64,000 bases of DNA from Sphaerosporella brunnea (Eukaryota > Ascomycota > Pezizomycetes > Pezizales > Pyronemataceae): contig VXIS01000002.1 of NCBI GenBank assembly GCA_008704415.1, positions 62,001-126,000 on the forward strand, given 5' to 3'. The notes beneath the pieces were generated by a model. The model ran no database searches, was not told the origin of the DNA, and was given only the letters and a program-made list of their open reading frames with translations. Shown here piece after piece: positions 1 through 10,361 of this stretch (position 1 is its first letter; the number at the start of each line of letters is the position of its first letter). Position numbers and translations under genes: made by a program.

Positions 1-497
1 TCCCGTGGAGCAAGGAGGTGCCGAGGACGAAAAAGCCCCTTCTGCAAGACCTCAAAGGAGATCGGGGTTGGGGGTTGGAGCAGGTGGGGCCTGCCCGGGA
101 TTGGAAAAGCCGTTTGCAGACGGCCCGTCATGGGAAATTGGCGTCAGGTGGCGGAGTCAGAGTGGCCTCCGTGGTTGGGTCATTCAACGGAGCGACAGTG
201 GGTGGTCCCATAGTGGAGTCCATCCAGCGGCCGTGAAGCTGGAGGCTGTTGGTGATCGTGTGTTTGGGCGGGACACGTTGGGTCTTGGCGTTTTTTGTTA
301 GTGATGCGTGTTGGCGCCAAGAAAGAACGTGGTGTGTGGGGCTTGAGATCATCAGTGATTTGTGATTGATAACTTACATCTCCAAGTTAAACGAATTTTC
401 CATCAACCGCTTCTCTTTGAGAACTGCGCAAGATTCCTTTCCTCTGTTACTTGCCTCTCCGCGTTACAAAAAGCTTTAATACAACAAAATCACCATA
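1..497. other. Upstream region of CCT8, no gene recognised
   Basis: Short overlapping reading frames run in several phases, but none resembles a known protein or shows splice signals that join them. The last 100 bases before the CCT8 start are pyrimidine-rich and look like an ordinary fungal promoter and 5' leader. The left edge of the window could hide the end of another gene. Confidence 0.5.
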
Positions 498-2454
498 ATG
501 TCGTTGCAGATCCCCTCTGCCCCGGGGAGTGGACTCTTCAAGGCCGGATACCAAAAGTTCGTGGTTTTCCCTTTCCTTGACAGCTCGGTTTCGTTTGTTT
601 TCCATCTCTGGAAGATCGGTGGTATTGATACGTTTGATTGCTGCAGTTATACGAGCGAAGATGGTGCTGTGATCCGGAATATCGATGCGTGCCAGGCGAT
701 GGCCTCGACGGTTCAGACCTCCCTCGGCCCCTTCGGACGGAGCAAGATTATCATCACTCATTTGCAGAAAATAATATTAACATCTGATGCCGCCACTATC
801 GTGAGCGAATTGGATGTTGTGCATCCGGCTGCGAAGCTCCTTGTGATGGCGAGTCAGCAACAGCAGGCGGAGGTCAGTTTGCTCACCCGACGGAGTGACC
901 GGGACTGACGAAGATATGTGTTGGTAGATGGGAGATGGTACAAACATGGTGATTGTGCTGGCGGGAGAGATGTTGAAGATGGCAGAGAGCTTGATCAGGA
1001 TCGGACTGCACCCTTCGGACATCGTGGCTGGTTACGAGAAGGCCCAGAACTTTGCTTTGAAGGCGTTGGACGGTGGGTTTCCCGCCCTGTGAAGGTGTGA
1101 AGGGACACGCCACTGATGGAATATTGTGATGCAGAACTCGTCGTTGACAAGGTCTCCGATATCCGCGATCCCGCCGAGCTTTCCAAGGCCATTAGGACCG
1201 TTGTCGCCGCCAAGCAGTTTGGAAACGAAGACATCATTGCACGTCTCGTCTCCGAAGCTGTGCTCGTCGTCCTCCCCAAAAATCCCATCAACTTCAATGT
1301 CGACAACATCCGAGTGGTGAAGATCATGGGCTCCTCTCTCAACGAGAGCAGAGTAGTCAAGGGCATGGTCTTCCCCCGATCCCCCGAGGGCTCGGTCAAA
1401 CAGGCGTTCAAGGCGAAGGTCGGAGTTTACTCGTGCCCCATCGATATCTCCCAGACAGAAACCAAGGGCACAGTACTGCTTCACAACGCGAAGGAGATGT
1501 TGGATTTCACCAAGAGCGAGGAGGCGCAACTGGAGACAGCTATCAAAGAGCTTCACGACTGCGGATTGAGGGTTGTGGTTGCCGGGGCAACGCTGGGAGA
1601 GCTTGCCCTGCACTACCTGAACAGATACGGAATTCTGGTTATCAAGGTGCTGAGCAAGTACGAACTGCAGCGGTTGTGCCGAGTTGTTGGTGCTACCCCG
1701 TTGGCGAGACTGGGTGCGCCCATGCCCGACGAGATGGGTTTCGTTGATTTGGTCGGGACTACAGAGATCGGTGGTGACCGTGTAACTCTTTTCCAACAAG
1801 GTACTCTTCCTTCTTTTCACTGATCTGTGGCAGTGGCTCATAGCATACAGAGAATGAAAGCACGCGGACTGCCACTATCGTCCTCCGTGGCGCCACCCAG
1901 AACCACCTCGACGACCTAGAACGCGCTGTCGACGACGGTGTCAACGTCGTCAAGGCCATCACCAGGGACGCCAGACTTGTTCCCGGCGCCGGTGCGACCG
2001 AGATGCAGCTGATTGAGCGTATCGTGGCTTTCGGCGAGAAGACCCCCGGTCTCTCGCAGCACGTGATCAAGAAGTACGGTGAGGCCTTCGAGATTATCCC
2101 CCGAACTCTCGCCGAGAACGCCGGTTTGGATGCCACCGAGGTGCTGAGTAGGCTGTACGCCGCACACCACAAGAGGGATGTGTGGAATGCTGGTATTGAC
2201 ATCAATGTACGCATTCCCGTCTCCAAACGTGCCATTTGAGTCGGCCACTAACTCTGGAACAGGATGAAAAGGGAATTGGCATGCTCGATGCGCAAGAGGA
2301 AGGAATTCTGGACCTTCTTGTTGCCAAGAGCTCGGCTATCAAGCTGGCTACCGAGGCAGCTAGAACAGTGTTGTCGGTGGACCAGATTATTGTTGCCAGG
2401 CAGGCGGGTGGTCCCAAGCCCCCGGCGCCGAACAAGAACTGGGACGAGGACTAG
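498..2454 (+). CDS. CCT8: T-complex protein 1 subunit theta (CCT8)
   Basis: One of eight subunits of the cytosolic chaperonin TRiC/CCT, which folds actin and tubulin with ATP. Six exons fit: 498-556, 647-872, 928-1072, 1135-1800, 1851-2206 and 2263-2454, giving 547 aa, the usual size. Seen directly: the theta-type N-terminus MSLQIPSAPGSGLFKAGYQ, the nucleotide-site stretch TVQTSLGPFGRSKIIITHLQ followed by LTSDAATI, GDGTNMVIVLAGE, and the C-terminal LSVDQIIVARQAGGPKPP typical of theta. All phases close; intron 1 starts at GTTCGT so that exons 1 and 2 join as GYQNYTSEDGAV. The AUG at 498 is the family start. Identification is near certain; exact first splice site slightly less so. Confidence 0.96.
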
Positions 2455-2693
2455 TCGATGGAAAGCAAAGGGCATAGTCCGTAATTTTTTGCTGGTGAAT
2501 CGAAGCGCTTTGAGCAACATTGGTACTAGTAGATGTGAACCTGGATGTTTTGAGTCCAGAATGAAAATCGCTTCATGAATAAACAAAACGCCTGCCTTCA
2601 ACACCGCCAAAGATCTATAGCCCACCATAAAACGTCCTGGCTGTCACCGCTCTGTATCCGTTTTCCAGAACCATTTCCTCACTTCCTCCCAAA

Positions 2694-2971
2694 TCATTTT
2701 TTCTGCTGCAAACTGGCCTCCATAGCATCCAACCGTTTCGACATGGCCTCTATCTTTTCATAGATCTCGGAGCTGACGCTCGCGAATTTGCTGGAGAGGC
2801 TGTCCAGGAGGTCGTCCACCACCGCCGTAAGTTCCGAGGCTGAGGGCGAGGTCTCGTCGTTCGATGTCTCCTTCTGCATTTCTTGTCAGCGGTAATTGAG
2901 GTGGAGTGCTGGGGATGGGGAAGCACCTCGGCGGTAGAGTTTTCGAGCTTGGGAGGTGGAGGGGTCGTCAT
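2694..2971 (-). CDS. Heat shock factor-binding protein 1 (HSBP1) homologue
   Basis: A 74-residue protein from two exons, 2927-2971 and 2694-2873, with an intron beginning GTGCTT and ending AAATGCAG. The core from ELTAVVDDLLDSL through KFASVSSEIYEKIEAM to SKRLDAMEASL matches the small coiled-coil HSBP1 family, whose members trimerise and bind heat shock factor in animals; the role in fungi is poorly defined. The N-terminal extension MTTPPPPKLENSTAE is proline-rich and not part of the family core. An alternative start at the ATG inside the intron would give a 61-aa form lacking that extension. Convergent with CCT8, 240 bp from its stop. Confidence 0.85.
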
Positions 2972-3117
2972 GGTGAGGGAAGATGTTCACTGCGCGTGCG
3001 GGGTGAGAGATGAGCTGAGCTTCTTCGAGGTCGAGAGCTGGCTTGGCGACAGGGGGTGTGCCATGATCAGCTTCCTTTGCTTTGTGTACTCTATGTAGGG
3101 TTTAAAGTACCGGAAAT

Positions 3118-3290
3118 AACGGTTGCGTACCCTGAAAAATAGAGAAGGAAATTGAAGTCTATGGGTCCATGAAAGCCAAAAGTGCGTGGGCACTGGGAGG
3201 AAACGCCTCACACGTGTCGCCGCTTCCCGCTCGCTGTCTCCCTTTGTTTAGGTTTCTTCAAAGCTTCGATCGCCTAGTTGTCAAAGGCCC
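3118..3290. repeat. Dispersed repeat, copy 1 (partner at 49.87-50.06 kb)
   Basis: This stretch is alignable by eye to 49868-50055: shared blocks include GAAGTCTATG, CCATGAAAGCCAAAA, GTGTCGCCGCTTCCCGC and GTCTCCCT.TGTTTAGGTT. Copy 2 has recognisable terminal inverted repeats; copy 1 retains only a left-end remnant near 3103-3125 and no clear right end. It is most likely a degraded non-autonomous DNA transposon lying in the shared upstream side of HSBP1-like and downstream side of DCN1. Confidence 0.7.
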
Positions 3291-3401
3291 ACCTTGTGGA
3301 CTCGGACTCCTCACAGTATCAATGCTATTGGAGCGAACGCAAGTAAAACACAACACAGTAGCACCATCCCCATTCTCTCTTCCCGTAACTCTCCCACCCG
3401 A

Positions 3402-4718
3402 TTACTCCTCCGCCTCTTCACTCCGTACTTCCCTACCTGTTTTCTCTCTCCAGTATCTCACAAAGTCGTCTAGAATCGACGGCCAAGCACCTGCGCCCAG
3501 CCCATTAGCTCCCAATTGCATCTCTGGATAGTTAGGAGAAAAGCTCACCATCAACATCATAGGTGGCCAAATCCGGATCCTTCTGCGCGAGCTGGACGAA
3601 ATCGTACATGCAATTCCAGGTATCCTTAGAGATAGTTCGCTTGTATTCGTTCTCCAAAAACTCGATCCATGTGGGAAACAGAGCCTCGAACCGCTTCCCC
3701 AGGAGCAACTTCCAGTATTCAATCGCCACTTCCAAGGGAAGACTCTTCTGCCCCTGGGTCCGTGCAAAGGCGAAGGTGAACATGTAGACGCGCTTGAATG
3801 TAGTCTCGTCGGCGTGCAGGCTGTGGCGCAGGGCGGGGACGATGGCGCGCATTTTGTCCAGGGAGTCGCAGCTGCGGGCAGTGTGTTTAGATTGGTACTA
3901 GACAGAGAGGCCATGGAGGAAAGAGTACCCGAGAGATGTCCAGCCGGTTATGAAGCCCTGGCGCGAGAACTCGCCCATGGTAGGCGCATTGAGAAGCTCG
4001 GCGATCACGAGCACGGTGGATTCTTCCAGGCCTACATCGATGCTTTGCAGGAACCTCATAGAGCCGTTGACGCCGAAGGTGTCAGGTGCGTCGGTGGGTT
4101 CTGTAGCGCCAGCGTCAGTTGCATATCGACGGCCGCCGAGGGAGGGGTCGCATGCCTCGAAACTGCTCAAAGATCTTATTCAGGTCTCCCCGGCCGGAGG
4201 GCCCGGCGGACGAGGAGGGGTGTGTGTTCGGGGCATTGAAGTATCTGAGATTGGTTGCCTTCTTAGCTTTCGGAGAAGCAGGAGCAGGAGGAGGCGGAGG
4301 CATAGTGGGGCGGCGGAAGCGGCGGAAGCGGCGGAAGCGGATACATAGCATTGGGAAGCCGGGGAGTAGGGGCGCTGGCGGGGAGGTTATAGTTTGCATC
4401 CGCTTTTCTGGGCCGCCATAACCTCCCGCGCAATTCAAATGCCATCTGGTAGTAAAGGCAGAACTCACGAGTCTGCGGCAGCCTCAACATTCCAGCTGAA
4501 CGATTTCAGAAACTGCTGCGCGTCAGCTCGCGCGCCCCGACGCGCAGTGAGAAGGAGCAAACCTTACCTTCGTGGCAGTTCGTTCCGAACATTGGGTGAA
4601 TGCCATAAACTGCTGGATCGCAGTGCGCTGGGTGGAGTTATTAGAGCTCTAAGGAGATAAACAGATAAGCACGTTGCCTTCACAACCCAGAAATGCAGTC
4701 GCGCGGGAATTATACCAT
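3402..4718 (-). CDS. DCN1: DCN1-like protein, NEDD8 E3 ligase for cullins (UBA-like plus PONY domain)
   Basis: Scaffold-type E3 that promotes neddylation of cullins. Eight exons are needed: 4716-4718, 4568-4648, 4469-4512, 4345-4407, 4156-4244, 3929-4100, 3549-3871 and 3402-3490, giving 287 aa with every phase closing. The N-terminal UBA-like domain (roughly residues 5-45) reads QQFMAFTQCSERTATK then SWNVEAAADS. The PONY domain contains DTFGVNGSMRFL, FITGWTSLGCDSLDKM, GQKSLPLEVAIEYWKLLL, KDTWNCMYDFVQL and ends DGAWPSILDDFVRYWR. Two oddities: exon 1 would be only the ATG codon, and intron 5 (4101-4155) needs a GC donor. Intron 2 ends in a NAGNAG acceptor; the shorter product aligns better. The family call is certain; the one-codon first exon is inferred. 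Confidence 0.9.
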
Positions 4719-5362
4719 GCGGAAAGTCTGCTCTGCGTATTCTCTTTAGGCGGTATGAAGACAGGACCCTCAATATACTGCTATGCGTGTAGGGCTGCGC
4801 TGTCGTCGGGAATGGAGGAGGCGGGGGAGGCGGGGGGAGGCGGAGGGAGGCGGGGGGGGGGGGCGGGGTATATATGTCACAGGTCAGACAAGTGGGGTTG
4901 CTGCTAGCCAGGAATTGCCCAGCGTGCACATTGAGCGCCATGTCATATGAAAAGCAATATACAGTTCCGCCCACGGCTCAGTTGCTTCGAAGCACTGGCT
5001 GATTCTCGCAGTTGGTGGCAGCCTATGGGTGTGATGCTGCAACCGGCCAGTGCAAATCCGGGCACTTTGCATAAAAAATGTTTGCTGGCAGAATCTGGGG
5101 TTGCACTCGGGCGTGGGCATCCATTCCTAGTGGACGGCGAGGTCACTGCCTGTGATACAACCTGCTTCAAGATAGGATACTGACACATTCGATTTGGCCA
5201 CTATCATTAACACGTACGTGCTCGAGTACTCGTACAGCTGCATGGAAATCGTACAAAACATGCCGAGAGCATCAATGCAAAACCAGGCCAATAATATTAC
5301 ACGAACGACAAGCCCGCATTCTAACCACAGACAAATCAAAAAGAAGCTGCAAACCTACCGTT
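4719..5362. other. Intergenic, G-rich tract, no gene recognised
   Basis: Lies upstream of DCN1 and downstream of the ERp38 gene. Positions 4815-4868 are a purine-rich GGAGGCGGGG-type tract ending in a run of about ten G. On the minus strand this is a C-rich stretch that could act as promoter sequence for DCN1. No coding potential is supported elsewhere. Confidence 0.5.
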
Positions 5363-6684
5363 TTACAACTCATCCTTGGCATCCTCCTTGGTGGTGTCCT
5401 CCTCCGGCTTCTCCGTGAAAAACTGTGCCAAGATGTTGGCCTTGGATTTGAGCTCATCCATCTTCTTGGGCTGCAGACCACCGCGCTTGAGGATGCCCTG
5501 GAGGCGTTGGAGCTCCTTCTCGATGTAGTCCCCCTTCTTGGCGAGCTTCGAAAGGGCCTTGACGTAATAGGTTGCGTAGACCTCCTTGCTGTCCTCGGCC
5601 AGCTCGAGTACCTTCTCCGAAACGATCTTCAAAGAATCAGAGTCGCCCTTAACGAGCTGCTTGATCTCTTTGTCAAACGCGGCGATACGTCCAGCTTCAC
5701 TGTTGAGGCCACCACCGACAGCGCGGGCAGTGCCAGCGTTCTTATTCAGGAACTCGATGAGGGCCTGCTCGGTGCGGCCGCCTTCGTACGGGATAGGCTC
5801 AGTTGCACCCTTGGGGAAGAACTTGAGCGTAGGGTAGCCGGTAACGCCGAAGCGCTGAGCGGTAGCTTTGCCGGCGGGGGAGTCGCAGTCGACCTTTGCG
5901 ATCACGACGTCGGCGTCATTGACAAAGTTGTGCGCAAGAGTCTCGTACACGGGGGCAAGCGCCTTGCAGTGTCCGCACCAAGGCTGTCAAAGTCAGCGGC
6001 ATACCGCGTGTGGTGGAATCAGGTGGCTCGTACGGCGTAGAACTCAACGAGGACGTGCTTGTCACCGTTGACGACGGAGTCGAAGGACGCATCGTTCAGC
6101 GCCACCACGTCACTGGGGAGCTCCTTCTTGACCTTGGCCTTAACATTGGACTGCTTCGCAATGAATTGCTGTAGCGACTCGAGATCTCTCTTCGAGTCGT
6201 AGTCTATTGGTTTGTTGGATTTGCCATCGAAGTATTTGATTGTTGGGAATCCCTTAATTCCGTATTTCTGGCCGAGAGACTTGTGCTCTGTACACAATTA
6301 GAACGGTGACCAATCGGTAGCTGAGCGACACGAACCGTCGGCGTCTACTTTGGCGATGGTGACCTTATCCTTCGTTGTAGCAAACGAGTCGGCGAGCTCC
6401 TCCCATACCGGCGCAAGCTTCTTGCAGTCTAATAGCAGCTGGTCAATGCACCGTACGACCGCGTCGAATGATCTAAAACTTACGGCCACACCAAGGCTAC
6501 AACGGTCAGTCGCCTTCAGGTCGCGGAAAGAAATCGGTGATCTTACAGCAAAGAATTCAACCAAAGCTGGCTTCCCAGACTTCAGGACAATCTCGTCAAA
6601 GTTCTTGGGGGTAAGATCGACAACGTTGCTTGCCGCAGCCACGGCGGCAAAGGCAAAAGAAAAGAAGGTGCCAAAGCCCTTCAT
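5363..6684 (-). CDS. Protein disulfide isomerase, ERp38/P5 type, KDEL-terminated
   Basis: ER oxidoreductase with two thioredoxin domains and an ERp29-like C-terminal helical domain. Five exons: 6547-6684, 6484-6496, 6336-6428, 6034-6287 and 5363-5983, giving 372 aa. An N-terminal signal peptide (about residues 1-19) precedes VVDLTPKNFDEIVLKSGKPA. Both active sites read PWCGHCK. The first is built by a 13-nt exon (6484-6496) plus exon 3, and the second starts exactly at exon 5, so introns sit directly before both CxxC motifs. The C-terminus is AKDEL, an ER retention signal; KDEL rather than HDEL is worth noting for a fungus. The ERp29c-type region spans roughly residues 265-360. Product and structure are well supported. 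Confidence 0.94.
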
Positions 6685-7218
6685 GGTGGTATAATTCGTT
6701 AAGCAAGAATAGGTAGAAACAACTGGATGATGGAAGTTGTTGTGCTTGGGAGGGATGAAGAGAGACGAAAGAACAGATCTCGAATCGTTACTCTTGGGAA
6801 TAGCTAACTAACTCGCACTCTATTAGCTTCTTCGTCTTAAGGCCCCCCTGGTCCGTGCGTGATTCGTCGTAGCCGTAGCGTATGATAGTAACGATTGAGA
6901 AACTGGACATGTAAAGCGCAGCCTTTCGAACCGTAGCGTTGGATTCTTTGTGCTCTTCTCCTTTTCTCATGCTTCTGCTTTGCATCTCGACGTGGTGCGT
7001 TTAGAGATAAAAACTCAAGCATGCGCCACAGCACTTGCCACACGTCATCCGAATACTTAAGTACTTAGCTTACCTAATTGCTAGTGATTAGATATCAATG
7101 GTTACACACAGTCTAAACTGAGCACGCACCATCCGCATATCAACGCCACACCCGCCAAATTTTCCCTAGCAATTGCAAACCTCGCCCACAAACCACAAAA
7201 ACCACCCCTTTCAACAAA
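6685..7218. other. Divergent intergenic region between ERp38 and TOM22
   Basis: Both flanking genes are transcribed outward from here, so it should hold both promoters. The last 80 bases before TOM22 are C/A-rich, a common fungal leader composition. I see no gene and no clear UPR element. Confidence 0.5.
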
Positions 7219-7801
7219 ATGGTCAAGCTTCAAGAAGTGGAGGACGAGCACTTTGCCGAGGAGCAGCCCGGCCCTAATTTCGAGGACGACGACGAGTACG
7301 TCGACACCGACTCCGAGATCAGTTCCGATGAAGAGTCCGACGACGACGATGAGACTTTTGAGGAGACCGTCTACGAGCGTCTGGCCGCGCTGAAGGATAT
7401 GGTTCCTCCCAAGCACCGCGCTAGGATCTCGGGCGCTTTTGGTGCCACCTACAATGCTATCTCTAGTGTTCTGAGGTTCGGTGGAAATAGTTTGTGGGTC
7501 CTTTCTGCGAGCGCCATCATGCTGGGTGTGCCGTATGCTCTGGCGGTCGGCGAGGAGCAGCAGATGGTTGAGATGGAGAAGGAAATGAAGGTATGTCTAC
7601 TCACTTTTCTGGCTCTTATCGTCGAGCGAGTGAATGGTGGCTGATTTGTTTTCCATTACAGGCACAGCAGCTTGCCAGCTCCGTAAGTTCAACGGGCAAT
7701 TGCATACAACGGTAACGACAGCGTACTGACATTTTGTCCAGGGCCTTTCCGGTGGCTCCCAGAACATCCTTGACCAGCCAGGCCAGCCCCAGAAGTTGTA
7801 A
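7219..7801 (+). CDS. TOM22: Mitochondrial import receptor subunit TOM22
   Basis: Central receptor of the outer-membrane TOM translocase. Three exons, 7219-7590, 7662-7682 (only 21 nt) and 7742-7801, give 150 aa. The cytosolic N-terminus is strongly acidic (FEDDDEYVDTDSEISSDEES, residues about 21-48), followed by FEETVYERLAALKDMVPP and one membrane span, LWVLSASAIMLGVPYALAV (about 93-112). The intermembrane-space tail ends in LDQPGQPQKL. Acidic domain, single span and length match fungal Tom22/Mas22. The second exon encodes AQQLASS. Confidence 0.94.
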
Positions 7802-8126
7802 ATCTGATTGATGTCTGATCTAACAAAAACTTCACTTGTATCATTTTCCAAAATCATTGTTTTTCCCTCTTTCTTTCTTCAAACTCTGTACATTTTTCTG
7901 GGCGGTCTGCTTTTCGGGTTGGGGAATGATGAATGAAACATAGAAGGAACGCGGAGATAGCGGGGCTGTCCTTTTACTCTTCACTCAGGTATTGCAAAAT
8001 GGGGATTCGCTCTTGCACTTCTCAATCAAATCATGTGAAAAAACTAGTACTGCAAAAATGCTGCAAATACCCCGATTAATGCTGACTTTTTTGTACACAC
8101 CACTGCGCCCACAAAGCACATTACAA

Positions 8127-9429
8127 TCACCGTCTCGCGGCCCTCTTACTCTTGCCTGGTCTTGAAGCTCCTGCCTTCTTGCCTCCGCCGGAACCAAAAG
8201 GTGCCTTATTCTTCCTGCCAGAGAAGCCACCAAGATCGGCACTCGATTTCGCATCGTTGCTCTTGGTGTGCTTCTTCTTGCCTCCGAACCCATACTTCTG
8301 ATCCCGCTTCTGTCTCTTCGCCCTCGACTTATCGTCACTGCTCCTGTCGCCCTTCTTGCGCTTCGCACGGGGGGTATCTTTGGTCTGCTCATCCAGCGCA
8401 ACATCAAACATGCCAGCCTCGTTAGCATCCTCCACATCCGCACCAGCTCTCTCTATAAAAATCTTCAGTCAGCTCTGAACAAACACACCAAAAGCTGGAT
8501 GGGTGAACATACTTCTCTTCAAGATCTGGATCTTCTCCATAGCCTGCTTTTTCTCCTTCTCTCTCTCCTGCAACTTGGCCACCTGCACTTGCTTTCCGAA
8601 CTTCTTCAGATCACGCAGTTTCCGGGCCTCCTGCGACCTCTTCTTCCGCTCGGCCTCCTCCAACAACTTGCCCTTAACCTTGCCCATATGCTCGTCGTCC
8701 TTCATCATTTCGGCGAAGTAGTCAAGTGGCCTCTCGAACGGCACCTTCTCTTGCTTGAGCAACGTACGTCCTAGCTTTGCCGCCTCCAAGGCCTGTTTGT
8801 AGAACGCCAGCTCGCGGTTGAGGTCGTCGTCGATATCGGGGATCTCGACGGGCTCGGTTGTAGTCAGAGATTGGTGCTCGCTGAAGGGCAGTTTTGCGAT
8901 AGGGATCGCAATGCGGTTGCGAATACTGGTCAAGGCCGCATGGTTGTCGATCGTGAGTTTTTGGTGGGGAATAATATCCTCGAGGTCACCGTCGGAGTCG
9001 ATGTCGGAGAGAGCAACGTCGTCTTCTACATCTTCCTCTTCTTCCTCCTCCTCCTCCTCCTCTTCCTCCTCGTCCTCATCCTCACCCTCACCCTCCTCGT
9101 CTTCCTCATCAGACTCTTCCGCGGCCTCCTTGAATGACTCCGCAGATTTGCTCTCTTTCTTGGGCGTTTTACCTTCATCAACTTCGTTGTTGATCATGGC
9201 GGTGTCGACCAAATCGGGGACCTCGTCACTGTCTTCGCTCTCCCACTCTTCTTCACCGGCCGCCTGACGCTTGCGCTTGTTTTCCGTCTTGCGAGCATCT
9301 CGCAGGCGCTTTTCCTTGATTGGGTCCTTGCCCAACTGGCGGATGAGGGCGGTTTTCTGTTTTGAAGTTAGCAAAGCCCATAGCCGCAGCTCCTTTTCAA
9401 TTCCAACTGACCAGCTTGCTCTTTCCCAT
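8127..9429 (-). CDS. EBP2: rRNA-processing protein EBP2
   Basis: Nucleolar factor for 60S ribosome assembly. Exons 9412-9429, 8513-9356 and 8127-8452 give 395 aa. The N-terminus MGKSKLKTALIRQLGKDP is followed by a long acidic stretch (about residues 85-135) dominated by Glu and Asp, encoded by a TCC/CTC-type trinucleotide tract around 9030-9110. The conserved EBP2 domain contains LNRELAFYKQALEAA, FERPLDYFAEMMKDDEHM and QVQVAKLQEREKEKKQ, and the basic tail (KSKRAARR) fits nucleolar targeting. Shares a 179-bp divergent promoter with the mitochondrial uS11 gene. Confidence 0.94.
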
Positions 9430-9608
9430 TGCGTGTGGAGGTAGTAGTGGAGTGGTTGTGGTGGTTGGGTGAATACGAGAGAGAAAGCGCGAACTGAACT
9501 TTTTTGAGGAAAGGCGCAAAGTCTTGGCAGGGTGGGACCCGCTGCAACTAAAAATCCACTGCACTACCTTCTTCACGACACGAATTCCCGCCGCTTGTCG
9601 CCGCCGCA
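9430..9608. promoter_or_regulatory. Divergent promoter EBP2 / mitochondrial uS11
   Basis: Only 179 bp separate the two start codons, so both ribosome-related genes must be driven from this interval. No TATA box is evident; the sequence near the EBP2 start carries GT-rich and AGAGAGAAAG motifs. Confidence 0.6.
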
Positions 9609-10361
9609 ATGTCCGTCCCAACAGCTCTCCGGCGGTCCTTTCTCTTCGCCATACCGCGGATAACGCCTCTTCGGCCTACTACGCTCCTACCAGCTCGACG
9701 ATGGGCCTCCTCCGACGATGCCCCAGCCAACGGGGGCGATGCCCCAGCCAACGCTGCCGCCGGAGGCGATGCCCCTCCCCCGGCTCCAGCCAAGAAACCC
9801 GTCAGCACCCCCATGGCGGATATTGCCAATCTCCTCCAAAGCACTTCGCCCCGTGCGACGCGATCTGCAAGCGGTTTCCCGTTCCCTACACCTACGGAGA
9901 CGACCCGCACTCCCATCACCGCTAACCACGACTATGATCCGTTGGCGGGGTTCAGCCTGCAGGATCTCACCACGATGCCGTCGCTCAATGCTGAGGAGGA
10001 GTACCATCTTCACATCTACTCGCACAAACACAACACGCACATCACGTTCACAAACCCGGAACGTGAGGCTATCGTGTGTTTGTCTGCCGGCAACATTGGA
10101 TTCCGAAAGTCGCACCGCGGAACTTATGATGCGGCCTACCAGCTCGCGGCACATGTGTTCAAGGCGATTGAGGACAAGAATATCAGGCCGAAAGGTGTTG
10201 AGGTTATCTTGCGAGGATTCGGACAGGGAAGAGAAGCGGTGGTTAAGGCGCTGCTTGGGCAGGAGGGAAGGCATCTCAGGCCGGTCATCAGACGGGTCAC
10301 AGATAGTACGAGGTTGAAATTTGGTGGTACTAGGAGTAAGGCGCCGAGAAGATTGGGTTAG
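9609..10361 (+). CDS. MRPS18: Mitochondrial small ribosomal subunit protein uS11m
   Basis: A single-exon gene for 250 aa. The C-terminal two-thirds is a bacterial-type S11 domain: HLHIYSHKHNTHITFTNPE, AIVCLSAGNIGFRKSHRGT, YDAAYQLAAHVFKAIEDK, GVEVILRGFGQGREAVVKAL and the terminal GGTRSKAPRRLG. The N-terminus is rich in Arg, Ser and hydrophobics (MSVPTALRRSFLFAIPR), a mitochondrial presequence, followed by a low-complexity linker with three GDAP-type repeats at residues about 37-60. The yeast counterpart is called MRPS18. Confidence 0.93.
   Translation: MSVPTALRRSFLFAIPRITPLRPTTLLPARRWASSDDAPANGGDAPANAAAGGDAPPPAPAKKPVSTPMADIANLLQSTSPRATRSASGFPFPTPTETTRTPITANHDYDPLAGFSLQDLTTMPSLNAEEEYHLHIYSHKHNTHITFTNPEREAIVCLSAGNIGFRKSHRGTYDAAYQLAAHVFKAIEDKNIRPKGVEVILRGFGQGREAVVKALLGQEGRHLRPVIRRVTDSTRLKFGGTRSKAPRRLG

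Noticed and set aside
8818..9267. 149-codon plus-strand frame rich in Ser inside EBP2
   Set aside because: It is the complement of the acidic Glu/Asp tract of EBP2.
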